From: Nereida sp965655635
Lineage (GTDB): Bacteria > Pseudomonadota > Alphaproteobacteria > Rhodobacterales > Rhodobacteraceae
Direction of reading: 5' to 3'
Length of the DNA stretch: 64,000 nt
NCBI RefSeq assembly: GCF_965655635.1
Contig: NZ_CBFHHE010000009.1
Location: forward strand, 15,295-79,294
Position numbers and translations under genes: made by a program. Below the pieces are notes generated by a model. The model ran no database searches and was not told where the DNA came from. It worked only from the letters and a program-made list of their open reading frames with translations. Positions 1 to 9,210 of the stretch are shown piece by piece (position 1 is the first letter of the stretch; every line of letters begins with the position of its first letter).

Positions 1-601
1 TCAAATTGCTCTTGGCGTGCTTCATATCGGACAGCGCCCGTTCGGCTAAATCGCGCACACCTTGGGGTGTGCCGTCCACCAGTGGAATACATCCGCGGTC
101 TTGAAGCTGCGGGATCGCACGCAGCCAATTGGCCACCCCAACCCCGAAACCATAGCGCAGGACATCTGTCCGCGTCTCTTCGGACACTTGTCCGCAAAGC
201 CGGACAGCTGTCCACAACAACAGCCCAGAGGTATCTTCGATGTAGCCATCAAAGGCGGCCATGTCCTCGAATGCGTCTGTGTAGACATCCCACCGCCTCG
301 CGGCGACAAGCGCGTCCAGATCACCCGCCGCACGTGGATCAAGTACGGACCCAAGCGCATCAACCACCTCATGACGACGACCGCGTCCTTGGCCGATCTC
401 TTCCAAAGCGTCACGCCACCACTGTAGCCGCATTTCAGCGATCATAGGTTCTTTGGTGACCCACGGCGCGCGGCTTACCTCAATATTGAAGGCATAAAGC
501 GGAAAACATACGCGGCGCACCGCCACCGGAGCAGACATAAGGGCCGCAAAACGGTCCGGATCAGCGCGCTCAACAAGGGCCGCACAGCTTTCAAACGACA
601 T
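1..601 (-). CDS. Squalene/phytoene synthase family protein (C-terminus beyond window)
   Basis: I translated this by hand because the gene runs off the left edge: 200 codons are open from the ATG at 601 to base 1 with no stop. The N-terminal part carries an MRLQWWRDALEEI stretch (about residues 53-65), typical of squalene/phytoene synthases and the related NDUFAF6 proteins, followed by a helical alpha-prenyl-transferase-like sequence. The aspartate-rich motifs needed to separate true prenyl synthases from the NDUFAF6-like group cannot be judged from the fragment. The ATG overlaps the end of cimA by 11 bases, so the two are probably translationally coupled. Family assignment is fairly secure, enzymatic role is not. 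Confidence 0.72.
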   Translation of the reverse strand, partial: MSFESCAALVERADPDRFAALMSAPVAVRRVCFPLYAFNIEVSRAPWVTKEPMIAEMRLQWWRDALEEIGQGRGRRHEVVDALGSVLDPRAAGDLDALVAARRWDVYTDAFEDMAAFDGYIEDTSGLLLWTAVRLCGQVSEETRTDVLRYGFGVGVANWLRAIPQLQDRGCIPLVDGTPQGVRDLAERALSDMKHAKSNL

Positions 602-2201
602 CGCGCACCAGCTTCCAGTTTACCGCATCCAGCAACGCTTCAAAACTTGCGTCCACAATGTTTGCAGACACCCCGACCGTAGACCAGCGATTGCCGCCGC
701 TGTCTTCGCTGTCAATGACAACACGGGTCACGGCCTCGGTGCCGCCTTGGGTAATGCGCACTTTGAAATCCACCAACCGAATATCATCAATCAGCGTTTG
801 ATAAGGCCCAAGATCTTTGGCCAATGCCTTGGCAAGCGCGTTCACCGGCCCACGGTCACTGCCGGTTTCATCCATGGATTCCGACACTGACAGCATCTTT
901 TGCCCATCGACTTTCACAACCACCACCGCCTCAGAAAGGCTTACCATTTTGTTACGCTTGTTTTTGCGCCGCTCAACCGTAACTTTGTAGCGTTTGACTT
1001 CAAAAAACTCGGGCGCTTGGCCAAATTCGCGGCGCGCAAGCAACTCAAAACTGGCTTGCGCCGTGTCAAACGAATAGCCCGCGTCTTCGCGTTCTTTTAC
1101 ACGGTTCAGGATGCGCCCCAACGCAGGGTCATCTTTGGCAACCTCAAGCCCCATATCCCCAAGTCGCTTGCGCAGATTTGACTGTCCCGCTTGGTTTGAC
1201 ATGGGGATCACGCGGGCGTTGCCGACAACGGCAGGGTCCACGTGCTCATAGGTGGCGGGGTTTTTCAAAATGGCGCTGGCGTGCAATCCCGCCTTGTGGG
1301 CAAAGGCTGATGCACCCACGAAAGCAGCCTGTCTTGCGGGCACGCGGTTCAAGATATCATCCAGCATCCTCGAGGCCTTGGTCAGACCCTTTAGGGCATC
1401 GACTGAGACACCTGTCCGAAACGTGCTGGCATAAGGTTCTTTCAACAGCAGAATGGGCAAAAGCGTGGTTAAATTTGCGTTGCCGCACCGCTCCCCCAAA
1501 CCATTGAGCGTGCCTTGAATGTGACGCGCCCCCGCATCAACGGCCGCCAAAGTATTCGCCACGGCGTTTTCGGTGTCGTTGTGGGTGTGAATTCCCAGTT
1601 TGTCACCGGGGATGCCCGCTTTGATGACCTCGGCAGTGATGCGCGCCACATCTTGGGGCAGACTTCCGCCGTTGGTGTCACACAAAACAACCCACCGCGC
1701 GCCTGCTTCAATCGCCGCATGCAAACATCCAAGCGCATAGGCCGGATCGGCCAAATACCCGTCAAAGAAATGCTCTGCGTCCAGCAGCGCCTCGCGCCCT
1801 TGGGACACGATATGGGCAATGCTGTCCGCGATATTGGCAAGGTTTTCCTCAAGCGTGATGCGGAGCGCATCTGTCACATGAAACGCGCTGGTTTTGCCCA
1901 CAAGACACACAGCCCCCGTGCCCGCGTTCAAAACACCCGCAAGCACCTCATCATTAGCCGCCGAGCGCCCTGCCCGTTTGGTCATCCCGAACGCCGTCAT
2001 CTGCGCGTTGGTTTGGGGCGCTGCATCGAAAAACGCGCTGTCAGTGGGGTTCGCCCCGGGCCAACCACCCTCGATATAGTCGACGCCCAGATCATCAAGA
2101 ACAGTGGCGATGTGCTGTTTTTCGTGAGTATGAAACTGCACCCCTTGGGTCTGTTGTCCGTCGCGCAGGGTTGTGTCGTAAATATAGAGCCGCTCGGTCA
2201 T
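591..2201 (-). CDS. cimA: (R)-citramalate synthase CimA
   Basis: Condenses acetyl-CoA with pyruvate to (R)-citramalate, the threonine-independent entry to isoleucine synthesis, in the cytosol. The 536-residue protein has the HMGL-like/DRE-TIM barrel signature DTTLRDGQQTQG at residues 9-20, the metal-binding HTHND motif near residue 205, and a C-terminal LeuA-type allosteric dimer domain from about residue 395. Length and the GGWPGANPTD motif fit CimA rather than isopropylmalate or homocitrate synthase. It overlaps cysS by 4 bases upstream (ATGA) and the prenyl-synthase-like gene by 11 bases downstream, so the three form one minus-strand operon. Feedback by isoleucine is expected from the family, not shown here. 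Confidence 0.92.
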   Translation of the reverse strand: MTERLYIYDTTLRDGQQTQGVQFHTHEKQHIATVLDDLGVDYIEGGWPGANPTDSAFFDAAPQTNAQMTAFGMTKRAGRSAANDEVLAGVLNAGTGAVCLVGKTSAFHVTDALRITLEENLANIADSIAHIVSQGREALLDAEHFFDGYLADPAYALGCLHAAIEAGARWVVLCDTNGGSLPQDVARITAEVIKAGIPGDKLGIHTHNDTENAVANTLAAVDAGARHIQGTLNGLGERCGNANLTTLLPILLLKEPYASTFRTGVSVDALKGLTKASRMLDDILNRVPARQAAFVGASAFAHKAGLHASAILKNPATYEHVDPAVVGNARVIPMSNQAGQSNLRKRLGDMGLEVAKDDPALGRILNRVKEREDAGYSFDTAQASFELLARREFGQAPEFFEVKRYKVTVERRKNKRNKMVSLSEAVVVVKVDGQKMLSVSESMDETGSDRGPVNALAKALAKDLGPYQTLIDDIRLVDFKVRITQGGTEAVTRVVIDSEDSGGNRWSTVGVSANIVDASFEALLDAVNWKLVRDVV

Positions 2202-3538
2202 AGCAGCTCCTCAAGCGTTGCTGCATCAAACCCCAAAGGCGCGCTGAGACTGACGCCCGCTTTTGACATTTGCACTTGAATGCCAGCAGCCAATAGTTTG
2301 GTCTTGAGCGCGTCTACGGCCCCGAAATCCTTAGTTTCCATGGCCTGTGTCCGCAGCTCTGACAGCCACGCCTCAAGTGTGGACAAATCAACTGCGTCAC
2401 CGGCCTCATCCACCTCCAGCAAGCCCAAGAACTGCGCCGATGCTTTCAGCGCCGCGCCCTCACCCGCAGAAGCCAAGCGGTGCAATTCGGCAATAGCCCC
2501 CGCAGTGTTTAGATCATCCCCAAGGGCTTGGATTACCGAAGCGGACACCTGTCCACCGTCTGCCGCAAGCCCGCGCCATTTCGCGAGGGTTTTTTCCGCA
2601 TCAGCGCGCTTTTTCTCAGTCCAGTCCATTGGTTTGCGGTAATGCGTCGACAGCATCACAAATCGAATGACCTCGCCAGACACCCCTTGGTCTAACAACT
2701 CGTTTACCGTGAAGAAATTGCCCAACGATTTGGACATTTTCTTGCCTTCAACTTGCAGCATTTCATTGTGCAGCCACACTTTTGCGAACCCGTGACCGGC
2801 ACAACAGCTTTGCGCGATCTCGTTTTCGTGGTGGGGGAATTGAAGGTCGTTGCCCCCGCCGTGGATATCAAATTCGGCGCCCAGAAGGTCATGGGCCATG
2901 GCAGAGCATTCGATGTGCCAGCCGGGTCTGCCGCGCCCCCATGGGCTGTCCCAACCTGGCGTTTGCGCATCCGATGGCTTCCACAGCACAAAGTCCATCG
3001 GGTTACGTTTATAGGGCGCCACTTCAACACGGGCCCCAGCGATCATATCATCTACAGATCGCCCCGAAAGCGCGCCGTATTCCGCATAGCTTTCGACCGC
3101 AAAAAGCACATTGCCCTCTGCCGCGTAGGCATGACCCGATGCGATTAAGCCTTCAATCATTTCAATCATTTGCGGAATATACTGGGTCGCACGTGGGGCC
3201 GCATCAGGCTCAAGCGCGCCAAGCGCGCCCATGTCACTTAAAAACCAGCTAATTGTCTCATCCGTAATGTCGCCAATAGCGCGGCCCGTTGCGGCCGCCT
3301 TGGCGTTAATCTTGTCATCAACGTCTGTGAAATTGCGAACGTATTTGACGCAATCCGCCCCATATGTGTGGCGCAGCACACGGTAGAGCACATCAAACAC
3401 TACGACCGGACGCGCGTTACCCAAATGCGCACGATCGTAGACCGTGGGACCGCACACATACATCCGCACATTTTGCGGGTCGATCGGCGTGAACGGGGCT
3501 TTTTCACGGCGCTTGGTATCATAGAGCGTAATCGTCAT
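2198..3538 (-). CDS. cysS: Cysteinyl-tRNA synthetase
   Basis: Charges tRNA-Cys. The class I fold is shown by the HIGH-type motif HLGNAR near residue 38, KMSKS near residue 270, and the zinc-binding Cys29 in YVCGPTVYD. I place the start at 3538 (MTITLYDTK, 446 residues). It is preceded by AGGAAG at a good distance, and the longer reading frame adds 34 residues that match nothing in the family. It is the first gene of the cysS-cimA-prenyl synthase-like operon and shares an ATGA overlap with cimA. It is divergent from the aminotransferase at 3683, across a 144-base gap that should hold both promoters. Confidence 0.95.
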   Translation of the reverse strand: MTITLYDTKRREKAPFTPIDPQNVRMYVCGPTVYDRAHLGNARPVVVFDVLYRVLRHTYGADCVKYVRNFTDVDDKINAKAAATGRAIGDITDETISWFLSDMGALGALEPDAAPRATQYIPQMIEMIEGLIASGHAYAAEGNVLFAVESYAEYGALSGRSVDDMIAGARVEVAPYKRNPMDFVLWKPSDAQTPGWDSPWGRGRPGWHIECSAMAHDLLGAEFDIHGGGNDLQFPHHENEIAQSCCAGHGFAKVWLHNEMLQVEGKKMSKSLGNFFTVNELLDQGVSGEVIRFVMLSTHYRKPMDWTEKKRADAEKTLAKWRGLAADGGQVSASVIQALGDDLNTAGAIAELHRLASAGEGAALKASAQFLGLLEVDEAGDAVDLSTLEAWLSELRTQAMETKDFGAVDALKTKLLAAGIQVQMSKAGVSLSAPLGFDAATLEELL

Positions 3539-3682
3539 GGGATGCTTCCTGCGGTCTGTCGGGGCGGGCTTATCATTGCAACGCGGACGCGCCAAGAGCC
3601 TTGCAGACCCAGATGAAACAACCCGCCGCGTGCAGCGCAAATTCCGGTTGACCCGCGCTGCACTCTCTGGCCCACATAGGAC

Positions 3683-4859
3683 ATGAAATTATCAAATCGC
3701 ATTAGCACCCTGACGGGCGACGGCGACGACGGATGGGCGCTTTTGTACCGCGCCCGTGCGCTCAAAGCCGCTGGAACTGAAATCACAGACCTCACCATTG
3801 GCGAGCATGACATCCGCACGGACCCAAGCATTCTGGCCGCCATGAACGAAAGCGCCAAGGGTGGTCACACGGGCTATGCCAGCGTACCTGGCACCAAACC
3901 GCTGCGCGATGCAGTTGCGGCACGGGTAAGCGCACGGACAGGTGTCCCCACAACCCGCGACAACGTTCTGATCACCGCCGGCGGGCAATCCGCCCTTTTT
4001 GCAGCCCACCACGCGTGCTGCGATGAAGGCGACACCGCTGCCCATATCGAGCCCTATTACGCCACATACCCCGGCACGATCCGCACGGTTGGTGCGATCC
4101 CGCGCGCCGTGCCTGTTCAGGCGGACAATGGCTTTCAACCAACCGCAACAGATCTGGCAGCAGCACGCAACGCGCGCAGCTTGGTGATCAACACCCCCAA
4201 CAACCCAACGGGCGTAATCTATACCCAACAAACCATTGAAACCATTGCGCAAACAGTCCTTGAAAACGACATGTGGATGATCAGCGACGAGGTTTATGAC
4301 ACCCAAATCTGGCGCGGCAAACACCTGTCCCCCCGCACGATTGACGGCATGGCGGCACGTACTTTGGTGGTTGGCTCTATGTCGAAATCCCACGCCATGA
4401 CTGGTAGCCGTATCGGCTGGGTCATTGCCGATACGCCGATCATTGAACATCTTCGCGATCTGGCGACGCACACGACATACGGCGTGGCGGGTTTTATCCA
4501 AGACGCAGCACATTTCGCCCTGACCGATGATCCGGAGCTTGAACGGCGCGTGAGTGCCCCGTTCGAGCGGCGCCGCAAAATTGCGATGGATATTCTGGGG
4601 GCGCAGAACAGTGCGCCTTATCCCCAGTGCCAGCGCGATGTATCTGATGCTCGACATTCGTGGCACGGGGGTAAGCGGCGACAGCTTTGCCAACACACTA
4701 CTGGATCATCACAACATTGCGGTCATGCCGGGCGAGAGTTTCGGCCAAGCGGCAGCGGGACATATTAGAGTTGCTATGACTGTGGATGATGATGATGCGC
4801 TGTCAGGGGCATTAAAGACACTTTTCACCTTCGCCGCAGACTTTATACCTGAGCAATAA
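3683..4859 (+). pseudogene. Class I/II PLP-dependent aminotransferase, frameshifted near 4610
   Basis: The first frame (3683 to about 4609) gives residues 1-309 of a fold-type I aminotransferase. It has NTPNNPTG at 170-177, Asp202, the PLP lysine Lys235 in SMSKS and Arg243. After GAQN the frame turns to nonsense. The downstream frame resumes VRLIPSASAMYLMLD and runs to 4859, giving about 391 residues in total, the usual family length. One extra base around 4607-4611 (AACAGTG) explains it. The lesion could be a sequencing error or a real mutation; both halves otherwise look intact. The start matches the family N-terminus, but the only Shine-Dalgarno-like AGGA sits one base from the ATG. Substrate unknown; aspartate-type is plausible. 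Confidence 0.82.
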
Positions 4860-4922
4860 CAATACCCTACGGGGTGAAGTTTAAGTAACCGATAACCGCT
4901 AGCTAGTCGCAACCATAACTGC

Positions 4923-6743
4923 CTAGCCCTCGGCGCGCTCTGCCAGTTCAAGCCACTCTTCTTCAGCCTGTGCCAAAAGCTGTTGCCGCTCAACCAGACC
5001 TTCGGTCGCTTTGGCAAACTTCACAGGTTCAGCTGTGTAAAGATCAGGCTGCGCCAGATATGCCTCAAGCTTTGCGATCTCGGCGTTTAGGCGGTCAATC
5101 TCGGCGGGCAGCGCCTCAAGACGGTGCTTTTGCGTGAAACTTAGTGCCTCAACAGGTTTCGCAGCGGGATCAGGCGCGGTTGTTTTTGGCGCTTGTTTTG
5201 CTTGCGGCGCGGACGCTTCAACGCTTGCGGCAACGGCGCTGCGCTGGCTTTGGTAATCGCTCCAGCCGCCGGCATAAACAGTCGCGCGGCCATCGCCTTC
5301 CATTGCAATTGTGGTGCTGGCAACGCGGTCCAAAAAGTCACGATCGTGGCTGACCAGCAAGACCGTGCCATCGTATTCCCCAAGCAAATCTTGCATCAAA
5401 TCAAGGGTTTCAACGTCCAAATCGTTGGTCGGCTCGTCCAAGACCAACACGTTAGATGAGCGCGCCATGATTTTAGCCAGCAAAAGCCGCGCTTTTTCAC
5501 CCCCCGAAAGCGAACGAACAGGCGCGCGGGCCTGACGTTCGTCGAAGAGAAAGTCCTTAAGGTAGCCAATCACGTGACGTGGCTCGCCGCGCACCATAAC
5601 TTGGTCTGCTTTACCCGAAACTGCCATATCTTTGTCGCCCGTCAGACTGTCCCAAAGGGTCATATCCGGATCCAGTTGAGCACGGCTTTGATCAAAAATT
5701 GCCAACTGAAGATTGGTGCCCAATTTGATCTGTCCCTCATCGGGAGACACTTGTCCGGTCAGCATATTAAGCAGCGTGGTTTTGCCCGCACCATTCGGTC
5801 CCACAAAGGCGATACGGTCTTTGCGTTGGATCGTAAGCGAGAAATCATTCAGGATTAGCTTATCGCCGTAACGCTTTGAAATACCAATAGCTTCCATAAC
5901 CTTTTTGCCAGACTTCGGCCCAGCCTCAAGCGCCATGGCAGCACCGCCCTGGCGTTTGATCATACCTGCACGGTCGGCGCGTAATTCCTGCAATGCACGC
6001 ACACGGCCCTGATTGCGTTTGCGCCGCGCCGAGATGCCTTCAACGGCCCAACGGGCCTCGGCCTTGATCTTGCCGTCCAGCTTGTGGCGCTGCATGTCCT
6101 CTTCTTCCCACGTGGCGTCACGCCATTGCTCAAACGCATCAAAGCCCTTTTCCTGACGGCGCACCGCACCACGGTCAATCCACAGGGTCGCGCGGGTCAA
6201 AGCACGCAAAAACGCGCGGTCGTGCGAGATCAGCACAAACGCTGCACGGGTCTGTTTCAGCTCGGCCTCAAGCCACGCGATTGCCTCAATATCAAGGTGG
6301 TTCGTCGGCTCGTCCAACAGCATCAACTCGGGCGCTTCAGCCATAAGTTTGGCCAAGGCCGCACGGCGGCGCTCCCCACCCGATGCGGTGGCCACATCAC
6401 CGTCGGGGTTAAACCTCAACCCTTCTGCAACCATGTCCACTTTATAGCTTTCAGATGGGTCAAGCGCGCTGGTGGCATAATCGCCCAATGTGGCAAACCC
6501 CTCCATCGTGGGGTCTTGCTCCATGTATCCAACGCTGACGCCGGGGCTTGTCACGCACGCGCCTGTGTCTTGCTCGACCAAGCCCGCCATGACTTTCATC
6601 AACGTGGATTTGCCAGAGCCGTTTCGCCCCACCAATGCTACGCGGTCTGCGGGATGAACCAGAAGGCCCAGTTCGGAGAAGACAGGCTCGCCGCCGAAGG
6701 TCAGCGAGATGTCAGAGAGTTGTAAAAGGGGTGCACGTGCCAT
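4923..6743 (-). CDS. uup: ABC-F family ATPase, Uup-like
   Basis: This soluble ABC-F protein of 606 residues has two ATPase cassettes and no membrane segments. Cassette 1 has Walker A GRNGSGKS (about 39-46), signature SGGERRR and Walker B LLDEPTNHLD. Cassette 2 has GPNGAGKT, LSGGEKAR and LVLDEPTNDLD. After an Ala/Pro-rich linker, residues from about 530 form the C-terminal coiled coil typical of Uup, which tells it from EttA. ABC-F proteins act on ribosomes, and Uup is also linked to DNA transactions and transposon excision in E. coli. It stands alone on the minus strand. No Shine-Dalgarno is obvious before the ATG. Confidence 0.85.
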   Translation of the reverse strand: MARAPLLQLSDISLTFGGEPVFSELGLLVHPADRVALVGRNGSGKSTLMKVMAGLVEQDTGACVTSPGVSVGYMEQDPTMEGFATLGDYATSALDPSESYKVDMVAEGLRFNPDGDVATASGGERRRAALAKLMAEAPELMLLDEPTNHLDIEAIAWLEAELKQTRAAFVLISHDRAFLRALTRATLWIDRGAVRRQEKGFDAFEQWRDATWEEEDMQRHKLDGKIKAEARWAVEGISARRKRNQGRVRALQELRADRAGMIKRQGGAAMALEAGPKSGKKVMEAIGISKRYGDKLILNDFSLTIQRKDRIAFVGPNGAGKTTLLNMLTGQVSPDEGQIKLGTNLQLAIFDQSRAQLDPDMTLWDSLTGDKDMAVSGKADQVMVRGEPRHVIGYLKDFLFDERQARAPVRSLSGGEKARLLLAKIMARSSNVLVLDEPTNDLDVETLDLMQDLLGEYDGTVLLVSHDRDFLDRVASTTIAMEGDGRATVYAGGWSDYQSQRSAVAASVEASAPQAKQAPKTTAPDPAAKPVEALSFTQKHRLEALPAEIDRLNAEIAKLEAYLAQPDLYTAEPVKFAKATEGLVERQQLLAQAEEEWLELAERAEG

Positions 6744-6790
6744 GGGGAGCAGCTATGTGCGTGCGGCCGCCGCGTCAACATGATCTTGCA

Positions 6791-7603
6791 TCACGCCCAA
6801 CTGTCCGCCAGCCGTTTGCGCGCCTCGGGCACATCTGCCACGCGCAGCGCGGTGAAAACATGGGTGGTCTTCATATGCGGATCAACCACCGCGTGATCCC
6901 CGATCCAACCGCCCATCATCAGGTAAGTCCGCAAAAGCGGCGGCACATTTGTGCGGCGCAGAACTTGGCCAGTTGGCGTCAGTGAGGCCAGAGCCACCGC
7001 CTTGCCGCCTGCCAACTTACCCGCTTGCCCAGCTGGTAACACCGGCGTGCCGTGCCCCTGACGACCGTGCTTGGTAAAAAGGTGGCAAAGCACATCCGTG
7101 TGGTGCGCAATCTCAGTGCCTTCAAAGCTTGAGCACCCGATGATCACATCCACATCTGCCGCACGCGCCAATTGGGCCAGCGTCCCCCACGCGCGGCGCA
7201 ACACATCCGCGTTTTGTACATCCGGATCAACGCAGACACGGCCCAGTTCAAGTATCGTATCGCCGCGCTCGGCAAAGGGGCTCAAATCGTAAAAGCCGCC
7301 TGTGTAACTGTCTGCGTAGCTTGCCGCACCTTGGGGCGTGGTCACCGGCTGTAACACGCGGGTTCGAAACCCACCAACGATGCGGCCGTCTTGTTGATGA
7401 TCCACCACAACGTGATGCTGAGACAGCACATCAAACGGGTCTGCATCGATGCCCGCACTGCCAAAGAAAGCGCGGTGGCGCAGGGCCTGCAACGCGCGTA
7501 GTTCTGCGGGTCCTGATGCGGGCCGCGCGACAAAACGCGGCGCGCTGCGCGTCTGAGGCGCAGGGCTGAGCGGTTCATCAAAAGATGCGTCGCGGGGTTG
7601 CAT
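6791..7603 (-). CDS. olsB: GNAT-type N-acyltransferase, OlsB-like (ornithine lipid synthesis)
   Basis: The 270-residue protein resembles the OlsB/Acetyltransf_5 group, which transfers a 3-hydroxyacyl chain from ACP to ornithine to give lyso-ornithine lipid at the membrane. Supporting stretches are LRHRAFFG near residue 42, the DPFDVLSQHHVVVD segment, ELGRVCVDP near 122 and the TYLMMGGW stretch near 226. The partner acyltransferase OlsA, which completes the lipid, is not adjacent. The gene is divergent from msrB. The family is clear; ornithine specificity is inferred from similarity to roseobacter OlsB and could instead be another hydroxyacyl acceptor. Confidence 0.75.
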   Translation of the reverse strand: MQPRDASFDEPLSPAPQTRSAPRFVARPASGPAELRALQALRHRAFFGSAGIDADPFDVLSQHHVVVDHQQDGRIVGGFRTRVLQPVTTPQGAASYADSYTGGFYDLSPFAERGDTILELGRVCVDPDVQNADVLRRAWGTLAQLARAADVDVIIGCSSFEGTEIAHHTDVLCHLFTKHGRQGHGTPVLPAGQAGKLAGGKAVALASLTPTGQVLRRTNVPPLLRTYLMMGGWIGDHAVVDPHMKTTHVFTALRVADVPEARKRLADSWA

Positions 7604-7715
7604 GTGTTCGACCCTCCTTGGCGAAGCAGCCCGCTCACCCTATGTCTGTTGCAAGCGAAGGTCATCACCAAACATGACCCACCCCCAAAATGCCCCTCGT
7701 TCAAGGAGACAGCCC

Positions 7716-8114
7716 ATGGATAAAGTCATCAAAACCGACGCGGAATGGCGCACGCAACTGAATGATCTTGAGTATAAAGTCCTGCGCAAACACGGCACAG
7801 AGCGCGCGGGCAGCAACGAAAACTTCCCAAAGAACGATGGTATTTACCTGTGCAAAGGGTGCGGCGCGCCACTTTTTGATCAAGCCCACAAGTTTGAAAG
7901 CGGCACCGGATGGCCATCCTTTTACCAACCGATTGATGCAGAATTAGTCGGTGAAAAATCAGACAACAACTTTTTCATGCGCCGCACAGAAGTACATTGC
8001 GCGCGCTGTGACGGGCATTTGGGCCATGTGTTCCCGGACGGGCCTGCGCCGACGGGCCTGCGCTATTGCATCAACGGCGTATCCCTGTCTTTTCACGCCG
8101 AAGACGAGGCCTGA
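7716..8114 (+). CDS. msrB: Peptide-methionine (R)-S-oxide reductase MsrB
   Basis: Reduces the R-epimer of methionine sulfoxide in proteins, repairing oxidative damage. The protein has 132 residues. Two CxxC pairs (Cys46/Cys49 and Cys95/Cys98) bind structural zinc, the active-site cysteine is Cys118 in RYCINGVS, and HLGHVFPDGP is the family signature. I place the start at 7716 because AAGGAGA lies seven bases upstream; the longer frame from 7602 adds unrelated sequence. It is followed six bases later by a GNAT acetyltransferase, probably in the same transcript. Confidence 0.95.
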   Translation: MDKVIKTDAEWRTQLNDLEYKVLRKHGTERAGSNENFPKNDGIYLCKGCGAPLFDQAHKFESGTGWPSFYQPIDAELVGEKSDNNFFMRRTEVHCARCDGHLGHVFPDGPAPTGLRYCINGVSLSFHAEDEA

Positions 8115-8120
8115 GCCACC

Positions 8121-8648
8121 GTGAGCACATCCACCGCACCGCTTGTCCGCCCCGCATCCGCCGCTGATATGGCGACTGTGACACGAATCTACGCCTATGA
8201 GGTGTTGCACGGGCTTGCCACATTTGAAGAAACACCCCCCAATGAAGCGGAGATGACCAGCCGCTTTGATGCCCTGCGCGCGGGCGGATTTCCCTATTTG
8301 GTGGCTGAACTTGATGGGGTGGTCACGGGATACTCATATGCGGGTCCATACAGGGTGCGTCCCGCGTACCGTCATTCTATCGAATCGTCTATCTACGTGG
8401 ATGCGGCCACCCGGGGGCGCGGTGTGGGGCGCGCCTTGCTTGCGGCCTTAGTCGCGGCCTGTGAAGACAAAGAATGGGCACAAATGGTGGCCGTCATAGG
8501 AAACAGCGAAAACCACGGATCAATCCAGCTACACGCAGGACGCGGGTTCCACCTGACGGGCACGCTTCAGGCTGTGGGTTTTAAGCTGGGTCAATGGGTA
8601 GATACAGTGATTATGCAACGGTCGCTGCGCAATACGCTCGACAAATAG
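8121..8648 (+). CDS. GNAT N-acetyltransferase, phosphinothricin-acetyltransferase-like
   Basis: The 175-residue protein starts with GTG. It matches the Pat/YncA group of GNAT enzymes: LVRPASAADMATVTRIYAYEV at the N-terminus, the SSIYVDAATRGRGVGRALL acetyl-CoA loop near residues 88-107 (Q/RxxGxG/A as RGRGVG), and the GNSENHGSIQLHAGRGF motif near 129-145. Members acetylate small amines such as phosphinothricin or methionine sulfone. Sitting six bases after msrB hints at a link with methionine derivatives, but that is inference. Confidence 0.85.
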   Translation: MSTSTAPLVRPASAADMATVTRIYAYEVLHGLATFEETPPNEAEMTSRFDALRAGGFPYLVAELDGVVTGYSYAGPYRVRPAYRHSIESSIYVDAATRGRGVGRALLAALVAACEDKEWAQMVAVIGNSENHGSIQLHAGRGFHLTGTLQAVGFKLGQWVDTVIMQRSLRNTLDK

Positions 8649-8664
8649 TAGAATCTGGCGGGGT

Positions 8665-9114
8665 TTAAGCGTCGTCCAGGACTGATCCTGTATCAAAGTT
8701 GCCCAAGTTACCCAATAACTGACTCAAGAAGCTTACGCCCTCAATGTTGCTGTCTGTGACGCGCCGCGACAGGGCCACCACTTGGCCATCCTCAAGCGTA
8801 AACCGCTCGATGTTGCTGACCACGCCGTCTGCGTCTGTGCTAATTGCCACAACTTCGCGATCAACCTCGCTTGGGGCTTGGTAGGCATAAAGGCGGAACT
8901 GGCTTTGAACGTAATAGATACCGCTGTCCGTGCGCACACCACCTGTCGTGGGCGGACCAAAGCGTTCAATCACAGAATCGCGCGTATCAACACCAACGGC
9001 CACTTCGGCCAGATCCCCATCTGTAGGTGCGTACCCGTGGTTGCGAAACCGTTCGGAACACGCCGTAACCGTGAAAACAGCGGCTGCGATGACTGTGGCT
9101 TTGAAAAGATGCAT
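8665..9114 (-). CDS. bamE: Outer membrane assembly lipoprotein BamE
   Basis: Small lipoprotein of the BAM complex that helps insert beta-barrel proteins into the outer membrane. The 149-residue product has a lipoprotein signal with lipobox VTAC (Cys19), then a SmpA/OmlA domain recognised by DLAEVAVGVDTRDSVIERFGPP (about 34-55) and the IYYVQSQFRLYAYQAP segment. It is divergent from the yceD gene, an arrangement common in Rhodobacterales. The C-terminal tail after about residue 125 is variable, as usual. Confidence 0.9.
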   Translation of the reverse strand: MHLFKATVIAAAVFTVTACSERFRNHGYAPTDGDLAEVAVGVDTRDSVIERFGPPTTGGVRTDSGIYYVQSQFRLYAYQAPSEVDREVVAISTDADGVVSNIERFTLEDGQVVALSRRVTDSNIEGVSFLSQLLGNLGNFDTGSVLDDA

Positions 9115-9148
9115 AACCGGTGTGACCCTTTATCCGAGCGCGCGTGGG

Positions 9149-9177
9149 TTGGCGTTCTGTATTAATAGACCTATATC
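9149..9177 (+). promoter_or_regulatory. Putative sigma-70 promoter of yceD
   Basis: TTGGCG at 9149-9154 and TATATC at 9172-9177 are separated by 17 bases, in the 84-base gap between bamE and yceD. The match to a housekeeping promoter is good, but it rests on the sequence alone. Confidence 0.45.
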
Positions 9178-9210
9178 GGCACACTCGAGTGTTCAAGAAT
9201 GGAAATCCCG

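Noticed and set aside
62..447. Plus-strand and other minus-strand frames in the first 450 bases
   Set aside because: They are shadows of the partial squalene/phytoene-synthase-like gene, whose frame has normal codon use and family motifs.
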